Under the pieces are notes generated by a model. It saw only the letters and a list, made by a program, of their open reading frames with translations, had not been told where the DNA came from and made no database searches. A stretch of 64,000 nt of DNA, from contig NZ_AP024169.1 in NCBI RefSeq assembly GCF_016591975.1, positions 1,283,501 to 1,347,500 of the forward strand, in the 5' to 3' direction. The stretch comes from Anaeromicropila herbilytica. GTDB lineage: Bacteria > Bacillota > Clostridia > Lachnospirales > Lachnospiraceae. This document shows, one piece after another, positions 1 through 7,833 of this stretch (within the stretch, counting starts at the first letter, position 1; every line of letters starts with the position of its first letter). Made by a program: the position numbers and the translations under genes.

Positions 1-711
1 GGTACATAGAATATAGAGATCTTCGTCAAGCAAGGTAGCATAGTGGTTGTCATTACGGTTGTTTATGATATTTCGTAACTGTTTTAGGTATACAACATTA
101 TTCGAACCAGATTCTACTTTGGAAGAAAGAATGAGAAAGGGACTAGGTAGGTCAATTCGGTTATGTTGAATCCATAGCTTTAAACTTTCGGTTGTTGTTA
201 TTTTTTCTTCAAATAAGTTCTTAATAAAAGTCTCAGTACTTTTAATCGAAGTAAAAGAATGTTCCTTAGTATTTCGTAAACATAATGCTAGAGCATTTGA
301 TAAAATTCTAATTAATTCATAATCAGCGCTATGATAATCTTTACTTGGATATAGAATACAGATATAACCTTGAATACGGTTATTATTTTTACAAGTAACT
401 GCAATTCTAGGAATTACTTCACCAATTCCATAGTCAATAAAGAAAATATCATCATTTTCATCAAGTTTCTTCTGATAGTTTCCTTGATTCAATGCATAAA
501 CCATATCATAAGTTACAATTTTATGTTCGAACATACTATCCCATAATGGATCATTCATTTTCTTGTTTGGGAATAAGCCAATTACATTATAGTCTACATC
601 TACTAGGCTAATGGGATGTTTCAATATGTTGTAGACTTCTTGAAAAACAAGATCAATGTTATTCGTACATAATACATTAAAAAGTTGTTTATAGATATCA
701 TCTTGTGCCAT
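1..711 (-). CDS. PucR/CdaR-like transcriptional regulator (3' end outside the window)
   Basis: This partial gene has 237 codons in view and reads off the left edge, so its C-terminus is missing. The start ATG (minus strand) follows GGTAAATGGTGAT, a poor ribosome site. The protein begins MAQDDIYKQLFNVLC, and around residues 110-150 it has a GAF-like stretch (GYICILYPSKDYHSADYELI). That layout fits PucR/CdaR-type regulators, which carry a sensory N-terminal part and a C-terminal helix-turn-helix; the latter would lie beyond the edge. It diverges from the flavoenzyme gene at 861 across a 149-bp gap with a perfect palindrome, so it probably controls that gene and itself. The family call is tentative because the DNA-binding domain is not visible. 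Confidence 0.6.
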   Translation of the reverse strand, partial: MAQDDIYKQLFNVLCTNNIDLVFQEVYNILKHPISLVDVDYNVIGLFPNKKMNDPLWDSMFEHKIVTYDMVYALNQGNYQKKLDENDDIFFIDYGIGEVIPRIAVTCKNNNRIQGYICILYPSKDYHSADYELIRILSNALALCLRNTKEHSFTSIKSTETFIKNLFEEKITTTESLKLWIQHNRIDLPSPFLILSSKVESGSNNVVYLKQLRNIINNRNDNHYATLLDEDLYILCT

Positions 712-742
712 ATCACCATTTACCTTTCTGATTTGTAGTTCT

Positions 743-771
743 ATTATATCATAGTTTGTGCATATGCACAA
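743..771 (-). promoter_or_regulatory. promoter of the PucR-like regulator
   Basis: On the minus strand there is TTGTGC (766-771), a 17-bp spacer and TATAAT (743-748). The -35 hexamer lies inside the palindrome at 755-772, so a protein bound there would block this promoter. Confidence 0.6.
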
Positions 772-772
772 A
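755..772. promoter_or_regulatory. perfect 18-bp palindrome, candidate operator
   Basis: TTTGTGCATATGCACAAA reads the same on both strands. It is centred in the gap between the divergent genes that start at 711 (minus) and 861 (plus) and covers the -35 of the regulator. A wider inverted repeat, ACAATGT (774-780) and ACATTGT (799-805), lies on the flavoenzyme side. Binding by the adjacent regulator is inferred. Confidence 0.55.
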
Positions 773-860
773 AACAATGTTATGATTTTAACAAAGTGAC
801 ATTGTCGGATAGCAGAAAAAAACTTAAAATTAGAATATCAAAAGAAAGAGAGGATATTCA

Positions 861-2801
861 ATGAATTACAAAAGCTTATTTACTCCATTTAAAATAGGAA
901 CAATGGAAGTTAAGAATCGTATTGTTATGTCTCCTATGGGAACCAATTCTGCACGTATCGATGGAACGATTGCAGAGGATGAGATTGCTTATTTTGAAGA
1001 AAGAGCCAAAGGTGGTACTGGAATGATTATTATGGGATGTCAATTCCTTAATCCAGATTTGGCACAGGGTTCTTTAGAAGGGGTATTACAAAATACTTAT
1101 GTAATTCCACAATTAACAACAGTAGTAGAGGCTTGTCATAGATGGGGAGCTAAAATTTGTTGTCAAATCAGTTGTGGAACTGGAAGAAATGCATTTCCTA
1201 ATATGTATGGAGAAGCACCTTTCTCTTCGTCAGATACGCCATCAACTTATAATCCAAACATGAAATGTAGACCGTTAAGCAAAGAACAGATTAAAGACAT
1301 AATGAAACAATTTAAAAATAGTGCTAAGATTGCAAAAGATGCTGGATATGATTCAATTGAAGTGCATGCACATGCTGGATATTTAGTAGATCAATTCATG
1401 TCATCTATTTGGAATACAAGAACCGATGAATATGGTGGTTCCCTAGAGAATAGAATGAGATTTGCTTGTGAAATTGTTGAGTCCATTAAAAGTGCAGTAG
1501 GTAAAGATATTCCTGTCATTTTTAGAATTGCATTAGATCATTTATTTGAAGGTGGTCGTACATTAGAAGAAAGTATGGAAATAATTAAAATCTTAGAAGC
1601 GGCTGGAGTAGATGCATTAGATATAGATGCAGGTTGTTATGAAAGAATTGATTACATATTCCCAACTGCTTATCTTGGTGATGCTTGTATGGAATATGTA
1701 TGTGAAGAAGCTAGAAAACATGTGAATATCCCAATAATGAATTCAGGAAACCACACACCAGAAACAGCGGTACGATTAATCGAATCAGGAAATGCTGATT
1801 TTGTCATGTTTGGACGACAATTGATCGCTGACCCAGAGACTGCAAATAAATTAATGAATGAACATGCAGAGGATGTAAGACCATGTATTCGTTGCAACGA
1901 AGAGTGTGTTGGACGAATTATTACACGCTTATCAAAGATTAGCTGCGCTGTCAATGTCCAAGTATGTGAAGAAGCAAGATTTAAGATTGAAGAAGCAAAG
2001 TCGAAGAAGAATGTAGTTGTAGTTGGTGGAGGACCTGCTGGTCTAGAAGCTGCTAGAGTTGCAGCTTTAGAAGGACATAAAGTAATTTTATTCGAAAAAG
2101 AAGGTGTAGTTGGTGGACAATTATCAGCAGCTGCAACTCCAAAATTCAAAGATCAATTAAAGAAATTAGTAAAATGGTATCAAGTTCAATTAGAAAAGCT
2201 CGGTGTAGATGTAAGATTAAATACTGCTGTAGATATGAATAATCCAGCTTTAGAAGAGGCAGATAACATTATTGTGGCTACTGGTGCAAAACCTATCGAA
2301 GTAAATATTAAAGGAATTGACGGAAGTAATGTTCTAAATGTAATTGATGCACATAAGCACAAAGAAAGAATCAAGGGAGATCATGTTGTAATCTGTGGTG
2401 GTGGTTTATCTGGATGTGATAGTGCATTAGAATTAGCATTAGAAGAAGGAAAAAAAGTAACCATCGTTGAAATGGCAGAAGGCATTGCAAAGGACGTTAT
2501 GTATATTAATTTAACTTCTATCCTTGTAAAAATAAAAGAAGCTGGTATTAACGTATTTACAAGCTCTAAAGTATCTGAAATCAATGAACAGGGTGTTGTT
2601 ATTGAAAAAGCAGATGGTACAAAAGAAAACATTGCTGCAGATACAGTAATAACAGCATTTGGAATGAAGAAGGATTCTGATTTAGCGGATAAAATTAGAG
2701 AAAAATACTATAATAAAACTAGAATCGTTGGAGATAGTGAAAAGGTTGGTAAAGTTGCAACTGCTGTTCGCAGTGGTTTCTATGCGGGCTTAAGTTTGTA
2801 A
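861..2801 (+). CDS. NADH:flavin oxidoreductase / 2-enoate reductase-type enzyme
   Basis: This is a 646-residue cytoplasmic oxidoreductase of the family that includes 2-enoate reductase, 2,4-dienoyl-CoA reductase (FadH) and BaiCD. Residues 1-340 form an Old-Yellow-Enzyme FMN barrel (EVHAHAGYLVDQF at about 167-179, followed by RTDEYGGSLENR). Four cysteines at about 342, 345, 349 and 362 (CIRCNEEC, then SC) should hold a 4Fe-4S cluster. The C-terminal half is an FAD/NAD(P)H module with GGGPAG near 389 and GGGLSG near 512. Full length is normal for the family. The ribosome site AGAGAGGA precedes the ATG. Members reduce activated C=C bonds; the substrate cannot be read from the sequence. The divergent PucR-like gene suggests substrate-dependent induction. 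Confidence 0.9.
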   Translation: MNYKSLFTPFKIGTMEVKNRIVMSPMGTNSARIDGTIAEDEIAYFEERAKGGTGMIIMGCQFLNPDLAQGSLEGVLQNTYVIPQLTTVVEACHRWGAKICCQISCGTGRNAFPNMYGEAPFSSSDTPSTYNPNMKCRPLSKEQIKDIMKQFKNSAKIAKDAGYDSIEVHAHAGYLVDQFMSSIWNTRTDEYGGSLENRMRFACEIVESIKSAVGKDIPVIFRIALDHLFEGGRTLEESMEIIKILEAAGVDALDIDAGCYERIDYIFPTAYLGDACMEYVCEEARKHVNIPIMNSGNHTPETAVRLIESGNADFVMFGRQLIADPETANKLMNEHAEDVRPCIRCNEECVGRIITRLSKISCAVNVQVCEEARFKIEEAKSKKNVVVVGGGPAGLEAARVAALEGHKVILFEKEGVVGGQLSAAATPKFKDQLKKLVKWYQVQLEKLGVDVRLNTAVDMNNPALEEADNIIVATGAKPIEVNIKGIDGSNVLNVIDAHKHKERIKGDHVVICGGGLSGCDSALELALEEGKKVTIVEMAEGIAKDVMYINLTSILVKIKEAGINVFTSSKVSEINEQGVVIEKADGTKENIAADTVITAFGMKKDSDLADKIREKYYNKTRIVGDSEKVGKVATAVRSGFYAGLSL

Positions 2802-2825
2802 GAAGTATAAAATATATTGGTCAGT

Positions 2826-2865
2826 AGGCATATTATTCATATTAAGAATAGTATGCCTTCTTTGA
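2826..2865 (+). terminator. weak terminator-like hairpin
   Basis: AGGCATA pairs with TATGCCT across an inner ATTC/GAAT stem, followed by TTCTTTG. The U-tract is short, so termination of the flavoenzyme transcript here is only likely. The rest of the gap to 3197 is AT-rich and holds the inverted repeat at 3073-3101 and a possible TATAAT near 2911. Confidence 0.45.
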
Positions 2866-3072
2866 GTTGTAAATATATATAGAAACATTAATGCTTTTTT
2901 TATCCTTTTATGATATAATAGTTAGGCTTAATTGAAAAAATAGTTCAATGAAAGAGTTGTTATTACACCAATTTAAACAATATAGAGTTAGCGTGAAATT
3001 AAGAAATTGAGTCGATAAATGTCGTAATGACAAAAGTTTTATTGATTGATTTTATTTGTTATTTATGAAATA

Positions 3073-3101
3073 ATCTAATTAGAAAAAGTTTCTAATTAGA
3101 T
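3073..3101. repeat. perfect 13-bp inverted repeat upstream of the 3198 gene
   Basis: ATCTAATTAGAAA (3073-3085), the spacer AAG, then TTTCTAATTAGAT (3089-3101). It lies about 100 bp before the start codon at 3198. It could be an operator or, if transcribed, a leader hairpin. There is no following T-run, so it does not look like a terminator. Confidence 0.6.
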
Positions 3102-3197
3102 AAGAAGAATTAAGATCAATTAGATAATTGTGAAACGTCAATTATTTAGTTATTGTGTTTTACAAAAGTCAAACAGATCAATATAAAGGAGGTTAAA

Positions 3198-3875
3198 ATG
3201 GAGAATAAGTATATACCAGAAATTGAGGGAAATCTAAGAAGGCATATGATAAGGGTTCCGAGAGTAATTGAGCAAGCAAGTGGTATTCGTATATTTGGTA
3301 AGCAGATTAAATCATTAATATTTACAACCGATGTAGCAATTATACGTAATTGCAATGCAAATGCGGTTATTGCTGTTTACCCATTTACACCTCAACCTAT
3401 TATTACTCATTCTATCATTAATTGTTCGGATGTACCTGTATTCTGTGGTGTTGGAGGAGGAACAACAACAGGGAAAAGGGTAACTAATCTTGCAGAAGAT
3501 GCTGAGTTTCAAGGCGCGATGGGAGTTGTTGTGAATGCACCTACTCCAAATGAAACGATAGCATATCTATATCAAAAAATTGATATTCCAATCGTAATCA
3601 CTGTAGTATCAGAGAAAACAGATATTGGGAAGCGGTTAGAAAATGGAGCAAGTATATTAAACGTATCAGGTGGGGCTAATACAGAACATATAGTAAAGAA
3701 AATACGACGTGAATACAAGGAAGTACCAATCATTGCAACGGGCGGACCTACAGAAGAAAGTATATTACGAACAATTGAGGCAGGTGCCAATGCAATCACA
3801 TATACGCCACCTTCTATTGGTGAAATATTTAAGAAAATGATGAATAATTACCGCAGAGATGATTATATACTATAA
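3198..3875 (+). CDS. conserved TIM-barrel-like protein of unknown function
   Basis: The protein has 225 residues. The ATG at 3198 is chosen because it follows AAAGGAGG at ideal spacing; a TTG 45 bp upstream has no such site. Glycine-rich turns (FCGVGGGTTTGKR near residue 80, LNVSGGANTEH near 155) and a late strand-turn IIATGGPTEES followed by AGANAITYTPP resemble the phosphate-binding end of (beta/alpha)8 enzymes. Similar clostridial proteins are labelled hydrolase, as I recall, but I see no catalytic motif that proves a reaction. It has no signal peptide and no membrane segment. The zinc-ribbon gene follows after 25 bp, so the two are probably co-transcribed. Confidence 0.75.
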   Translation: MENKYIPEIEGNLRRHMIRVPRVIEQASGIRIFGKQIKSLIFTTDVAIIRNCNANAVIAVYPFTPQPIITHSIINCSDVPVFCGVGGGTTTGKRVTNLAEDAEFQGAMGVVVNAPTPNETIAYLYQKIDIPIVITVVSEKTDIGKRLENGASILNVSGGANTEHIVKKIRREYKEVPIIATGGPTEESILRTIEAGANAITYTPPSIGEIFKKMMNNYRRDDYIL

Positions 3876-3900
3876 TATTTATATAAAAGAGGAATGAATC

Positions 3901-4152
3901 ATGCTTAGGAAAGCAAAGAAAACTCATACAGAATTAGAAAAAACAGACTTAAGTATGGATAATCGGAAGAAAGAAGAAATACCGAAGGAATTAGAAGGTG
4001 AGAATATTAAAGTAGACGAAATGGTCTATGAGATTGTTGAGAGAGAAATTCTACCTGAGAAGATTATCTGTCCTGACTGTGGAGGTGTTACACTTCAAGG
4101 ATTAGATTTTTGTGATAGATGTGGTGGGGAACTTAACAATTATTATTGTTAA
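3901..4152 (+). CDS. small zinc-ribbon protein
   Basis: This 83-residue acidic protein has a charged N-terminal two-thirds (many Lys and Glu, no hydrophobic segment). It ends in one treble-clef-like zinc ribbon: CPDC near residue 58, CDRC near 71, and a final Cys as the last residue. GAGGAATGAATC precedes the ATG. It follows the TIM-barrel-like gene by 25 bp and is closed by a strong terminator, so the two form a small operon. The ribbon could bind nucleic acid or a partner protein. No specific function is recognisable. Confidence 0.75.
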   Translation: MLRKAKKTHTELEKTDLSMDNRKKEEIPKELEGENIKVDEMVYEIVEREILPEKIICPDCGGVTLQGLDFCDRCGGELNNYYC

Positions 4153-4177
4153 TATTAATATGTAAATTAGGTTTTAT

Positions 4178-4214
4178 AAAAAAGTTTGGATGGTTTAAAA
4201 TCCAAACTTTTTTA
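4178..4214 (+). terminator. intrinsic terminator
   Basis: AAAAAAGTTTGGA (4178-4190) pairs with TCCAAACTTTTTT (4201-4213), a 13-bp stem with a 10-nt loop and U-run. It ends the 3198-4152 operon. Confidence 0.9.
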
Positions 4215-4236
4215 GTTCGTTAAGTAGGTATGAATT

Positions 4237-4277
4237 ATGATAATAGAATGTTTATGATGTGGATATTCTATTATCAT
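4237..4277. repeat. perfect 13-bp inverted repeat with motif GATAATAGAAT
   Basis: ATGATAATAGAAT (4237-4249) and ATTCTATTATCAT (4265-4277) are separated by 15 bp. The same 11-mer GATAATAGAAT recurs at 4360-4370 over the -10 of the next promoter. The gap 4153-4499 therefore holds a terminator, this repeat and a promoter. Confidence 0.6.
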
Positions 4278-4333
4278 GAAAAAGAACATTTTTACTTTAA
4301 TACATTAACTAATTAGAACATAAAAGTTTTATC

Positions 4334-4362
4334 TTGACAATGCAAAATTGAAATAGTAAGAT
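4334..4362 (+). promoter_or_regulatory. promoter of the aminotransferase pair
   Basis: TTGACA (4334-4339), 17-bp spacer, TAAGAT (4357-4362). It lies about 130 bp before the ATG at 4500, and the -10 overlaps a third copy of GATAATAGAAT. Confidence 0.7.
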
Positions 4363-4499
4363 AATAGAATATTATAAGCTATTTTCTTATAGATTGCAGA
4401 TTTTGATTCACGCTCTTGAAACATAACTTTTAACTTGATATACTTTACTAATATGATTGTGATATTACATTCGAATAGATAAGAAAGAGGTAATAGATT

Positions 4500-5687
4500 A
4501 TGATTTCTAATAAAATGATTGATTTAGTTAAGAATAGCTCGGTAATTCGAGCAATGTTTGAAGAAGGTAAAATATTAGCAAGTAAGTATGGAGAAGATAA
4601 TGTATTTGATTTTAGTTTAGGTAATCCAAGTGTAGAGCCACCAGAGGAGATTAAAGAGGCAATTACAACAATTATACAAACTGAAAAAGCAAATTTAGTA
4701 CATGGATATATGAACAATTCTGGGTATGAGGATGTAAGAGGCGAGATTGCAAGGTCTCTTAATCAGAGATTCGATACTAAATTTTCTGAGAAAAATATCA
4801 TTATGACAGTTGGAGCAGCAGGTGGCTTAAATGTAATTTTAAAAACAATCTGTAATCCAGAGGATGAAGTAATTGTATTTGCACCTTACTTTGGAGAATA
4901 TCGTAATTATGCTGCTAATTATGATGCAAAATTAGTTGTTGTATCACCAAATACGAAGACCTTTCAGCCTAATCTAGATGAATTTGAACAGAAAATTACG
5001 AATAAGACAAAGGCTGTAATTATTAACTCGCCAAATAATCCTACAGGTGTTGTTTATTCAGAAGAGACCATACAGAAGATTTCAAGTATTTTAGAGCAGA
5101 AAGAAAAGGAATACAATTCATCCATTTTTATTATATCCGATGAACCTTATCGTGAACTTGCTTATGATGGTGTTCATGTTCCTTATTTAACGAAATATTA
5201 TAAAAATACAGTAGTCGGATATTCCTTTAGTAAATCCTTATCTTTACCAGGAGAACGTATTGGATATTTAGTAATTCCAGATGAAGTTGATGACTTTGAA
5301 GATATGATAGCAGCAGCAAATGTGGCGAATCGTATTCTAGGGTTCGTTAATGCACCTTCACTTTTGCAAAGAGTTGTAGCAAAATGTATTGATGCGAAGG
5401 TAGATATTTCTTCATATAATCGAAATAGAGAGTTATTATACAATAGCTTGGTTGAATATGGTTATACCTGTGCTAAGCCAGAAGGAGCATTCTATTTATT
5501 TATAAAAGCGTTTGAAGAGGATGATGTAGCATTTGCCAATGCAGCCAAAAAACATAATATTTTAATAGTACCTGGATCTTCTTTTGCATGTCCTGGATAT
5601 TGTAGAATCGCATATTGCGTTGATTATGAAAAAATAGAAAAAGCATTGCCAGGTTTCAAAAAGTTAGCAGAAGAATATAATCTTTAG
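4500..5687 (+). CDS. pyridoxal-phosphate-dependent aminotransferase, class I
   Basis: This 395-residue fold-type I aminotransferase is close to the aspartate/aromatic aminotransferase group (AAT-I). Visible signatures are NSPNNPTGVVYS near residue 180 (cofactor and carboxylate binding), SDEPYRELAYDG near 215, and SFSKSLSLPGERIGY near 242 with the Schiff-base lysine. An arginine in the C-terminal domain (CRIAYCV) would bind the alpha-carboxylate. AAGAAAGAGG precedes the ATG. Length and motifs are complete. The HisC-like gene starts 26 bp after the stop, so the two are co-transcribed. The amino-acid substrate is not determined by the sequence. Confidence 0.9.
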   Translation: MISNKMIDLVKNSSVIRAMFEEGKILASKYGEDNVFDFSLGNPSVEPPEEIKEAITTIIQTEKANLVHGYMNNSGYEDVRGEIARSLNQRFDTKFSEKNIIMTVGAAGGLNVILKTICNPEDEVIVFAPYFGEYRNYAANYDAKLVVVSPNTKTFQPNLDEFEQKITNKTKAVIINSPNNPTGVVYSEETIQKISSILEQKEKEYNSSIFIISDEPYRELAYDGVHVPYLTKYYKNTVVGYSFSKSLSLPGERIGYLVIPDEVDDFEDMIAAANVANRILGFVNAPSLLQRVVAKCIDAKVDISSYNRNRELLYNSLVEYGYTCAKPEGAFYLFIKAFEEDDVAFANAAKKHNILIVPGSSFACPGYCRIAYCVDYEKIEKALPGFKKLAEEYNL

Positions 5688-5713
5688 GGATACTGTTATG
5701 AAAGGAAATGAAT

Positions 5714-6778
5714 ATGAAAGATTGGGAAAAGAATATACGAATTGTAGAGCCTTATGTACCAGGAGAACAACCTAATTTTCCTGAAATGATTAAATTAAAT
5801 ACCAACGAGAATCCTTATCCACCTTCACCTCGTGTTCAAAAAGCCAAGGAAGAGTTAAGTATCGATATACTAAGATTATATCCAGATCCTACATCCAATC
5901 TTTTAGTTGAAGAATTAGCAAATTACTATGGAAGAAAGAAAGAGCAAGTTTTTGTTGGTGTTGGTTCAGATGATGTATTATCAGTTGCTTTCCTAACTTT
6001 TTTAAATAGTAAGAAGCCAATCTTATTTCCTGATATCACATATTCATTTTACAGTGTATGGGCGGATCTATATAGAATTCCATATGAAAGACCAGCGGTG
6101 GATGAGAATTTTCAGATTAATAAAGAAGATTATTATAAGGAGAATGGTGGTATCATATTCGCGAATCCTAATGCACCCACTTCTATTAGCGTGGATTTAG
6201 AATTTATTGAAGATATATTAGAACATAATCAAGATGTTATAGTTATTGTTGACGAAGCGTATATTGATTTTGGAGGAATATCAGCGAATTCACTCATTGA
6301 TCGATATGAGAATTTATTGGTTGTGCAAACATTTTCTAAGTCAAGATCTATGGCTGGAATGAGAATTGGTTTTGCTATGGGAAATGAACGTTTAATAAAA
6401 GCAATGAATGATGTGAAGTATTCCATTAATTCTTATACTATGAATCAGCCATCGCTTTATTTGGGTGTAGAGGCAATAAAGGATGAAGATTATTTTAGAG
6501 AAAATATAAATAAAATAATTTTTACAAGAGAAAATACAAAAAATAGTTTGGAAAAGCTAGGTTTCGATGTGCTGGATTCCAAAACTAATTTCTTATTTAT
6601 ATCACATAGTCAATATAAAGCAGAAGATATCTTTGCTGAACTTAGAGAAAATAAAATATTTGTTCGACACTTCAATTTACCAAGGATATCGAATTATCTT
6701 AGAGTTACGGTTGGTACAGATGCTGAAATGGAATGTTTTATTCGAAGTATTGAAGAATTCTTATTAAAAAGAGCTTAA
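5714..6778 (+). CDS. hisC: histidinol-phosphate aminotransferase-like enzyme
   Basis: This is a 354-residue class II aminotransferase. ATG 5714 is preferred over the ATG at 5708 because AAAGGA at 5701-5706 is then 7 bases away instead of 1. The HisC hallmarks are IKLNTNENPYPPSP at the N-terminus, GVGSDDVL near residue 80, IIFANPNAPTS near 148, VIVDEAYIDFGG near 178 and the lysine-bearing QTFSKSRSMAGMRIGFA near 208. HisC makes L-histidinol phosphate. Here it lies outside any his operon, next to another aminotransferase, so it may also serve aromatic or other amino acids. A bidirectional terminator follows. Confidence 0.85.
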   Translation: MKDWEKNIRIVEPYVPGEQPNFPEMIKLNTNENPYPPSPRVQKAKEELSIDILRLYPDPTSNLLVEELANYYGRKKEQVFVGVGSDDVLSVAFLTFLNSKKPILFPDITYSFYSVWADLYRIPYERPAVDENFQINKEDYYKENGGIIFANPNAPTSISVDLEFIEDILEHNQDVIVIVDEAYIDFGGISANSLIDRYENLLVVQTFSKSRSMAGMRIGFAMGNERLIKAMNDVKYSINSYTMNQPSLYLGVEAIKDEDYFRENINKIIFTRENTKNSLEKLGFDVLDSKTNFLFISHSQYKAEDIFAELRENKIFVRHFNLPRISNYLRVTVGTDAEMECFIRSIEEFLLKRA

Positions 6779-6910
6779 TTACTAGATTGTAGCTACTAAG
6801 CGGGTTAAATTATAAGAAATAAAAGGTTTTATGTGACATGATGCAAAAGTCAAATATTTGAGTTGTTATGTGAAAACGACTAATGTAATTTGATTTGATA
6901 AATGATATTT

Positions 6911-6964
6911 ATACTAAAAGAGCACGACATAGAGAGTATATCTCGATGTCGTGCTTTTTAGTAT
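6911..6964. terminator. bidirectional intrinsic terminator
   Basis: A long hairpin with core AGCACGACAT / ATGTCGTGC is flanked by ATACTAAAA on the left and TTTTAGTAT on the right. It therefore has a U-run in both directions. It separates hisC (plus) from the ECF component (minus). Confidence 0.9.
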
Positions 6965-6981
6965 AAAGCTATTCTTCCTTA

Positions 6982-7521
6982 TTAAGCTTTATGAACCATA
7001 TATTGTCTAATAATTGGTGATGCTGATAGAACTGGTAATAAGATTACGCATGTTATAATGGCAAATACGCCTTGAAGAATATTGGCTGGAATATTGGATG
7101 CTGAAGCAATTCCGTAACCTAATACGGTTGATTCAAATAGGAAATATCCAAGAGTGACAATAATATTAGCAATAATTCCTGCAAAGATAATTGGAACAAA
7201 GTATATTCTTTTGTTCTTAATCTTGGTAAGTAAGATATGATAAATTAATGCAGCTAAAATAGCAGCTAGTGCTTTGATAATAAATGTAGCAGGCGCATAT
7301 TCAGCATATCCTAACAATAAATCAGCTAACATAGAACCAATTCCAGCAGCAGCTCCCCCATATAATGGGCCAAGAATAATACCAGATAGTAAAACAAAAC
7401 CATCACCTAAATGGATATAGCCTTTTAATGGTGATGGAACATGAAAAACCATCGTAGCAATGCAGGTCAATGCAGCCATTAATGAAGTGATAACCATTAG
7501 TTGCGTTTTATTTAATTTCAT
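6982..7521 (-). CDS. ECF transporter S component (vitamin-binding membrane protein)
   Basis: This 179-residue integral membrane protein has about six hydrophobic segments and the PF07155-type signature HLGDGFVLLSGIILGPLYGG near residue 37, then GSMLADLLLG. Such S components bind a vitamin and pair with a shared energising module (EcfA-EcfA'-EcfT) encoded elsewhere; none is in this window. GGGAGG precedes the ATG at a good distance. The ligand is not determined; pyridoxine, pantothenate and pyrimidine-type S components share this look. The gene stands alone between two terminator-rich gaps, and an inverted repeat covers its probable -35. Confidence 0.85.
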   Translation of the reverse strand: MKLNKTQLMVITSLMAALTCIATMVFHVPSPLKGYIHLGDGFVLLSGIILGPLYGGAAAGIGSMLADLLLGYAEYAPATFIIKALAAILAALIYHILLTKIKNKRIYFVPIIFAGIIANIIVTLGYFLFESTVLGYGIASASNIPANILQGVFAIITCVILLPVLSASPIIRQYMVHKA

Positions 7522-7580
7522 AAAGGACCTCCCTATATAATATAATTATTTATTATTTTATCTATTGTTACTATACAAAA

Positions 7581-7608
7581 AAACTGGTATGGACAAAAGG
7601 TCCAGTTT
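7581..7608. promoter_or_regulatory. inverted repeat over the ECF gene promoter, candidate operator
   Basis: AAACTGG (7581-7587) and CCAGTTT (7602-7608) bracket a GGAC/GTCC pair. On the minus strand TTGTCC inside the repeat, 17 bp, then TAGTAA makes a plausible promoter. Repression of the ECF gene by a vitamin-sensing regulator is inferred; the regulator is not in the window. Confidence 0.45.
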
Positions 7609-7699
7609 GTAAAAATGTAATAGTGCCAATAGAAAAAGGTAGATTTTTTCATAAAAGAATTATATAATTTTCTTATTAAGATTAGGGTATGGGTATTAA

Positions 7700-7820
7700 A
7701 CAGCCTCTGGGCATATGGAGTAGGGTTGAAAGAAAATGAAATCTAGAAAGGAATGCCACAAAAGTATTTTTTCAACCTCATTTATTGTGGCAATAACATA
7801 TCTAATAAGATGTGTTATTA
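7700..7820 (+). other. structured leader of the Rrf2 gene, possible pseudoknot RNA
   Basis: Two perfect 8-bp helices interleave: GGTTGAAA (7724-7731) with TTTCAACC (7770-7777), and TGCCACAA (7754-7761) with TTGTGGCA (7785-7792). This is the order expected of an H-type pseudoknot. A third inverted repeat, AATAACATATC / GATGTGTTATT (7792-7819, one G-T pair), ends 14 bp before the start codon. A short CCTC/GAG stem lies near 7703-7720. I recognise no known riboswitch class, and the RNA role is inferred. Confidence 0.45.
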
Positions 7821-7833
7821 GATGGGTATAAAG

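Noticed and set aside
1670..2149. 159-codon frame on the minus strand inside the flavoenzyme gene
   Set aside because: It lies wholly opposite a well-supported gene with clear motifs, has no ribosome site and its protein has no recognisable features.
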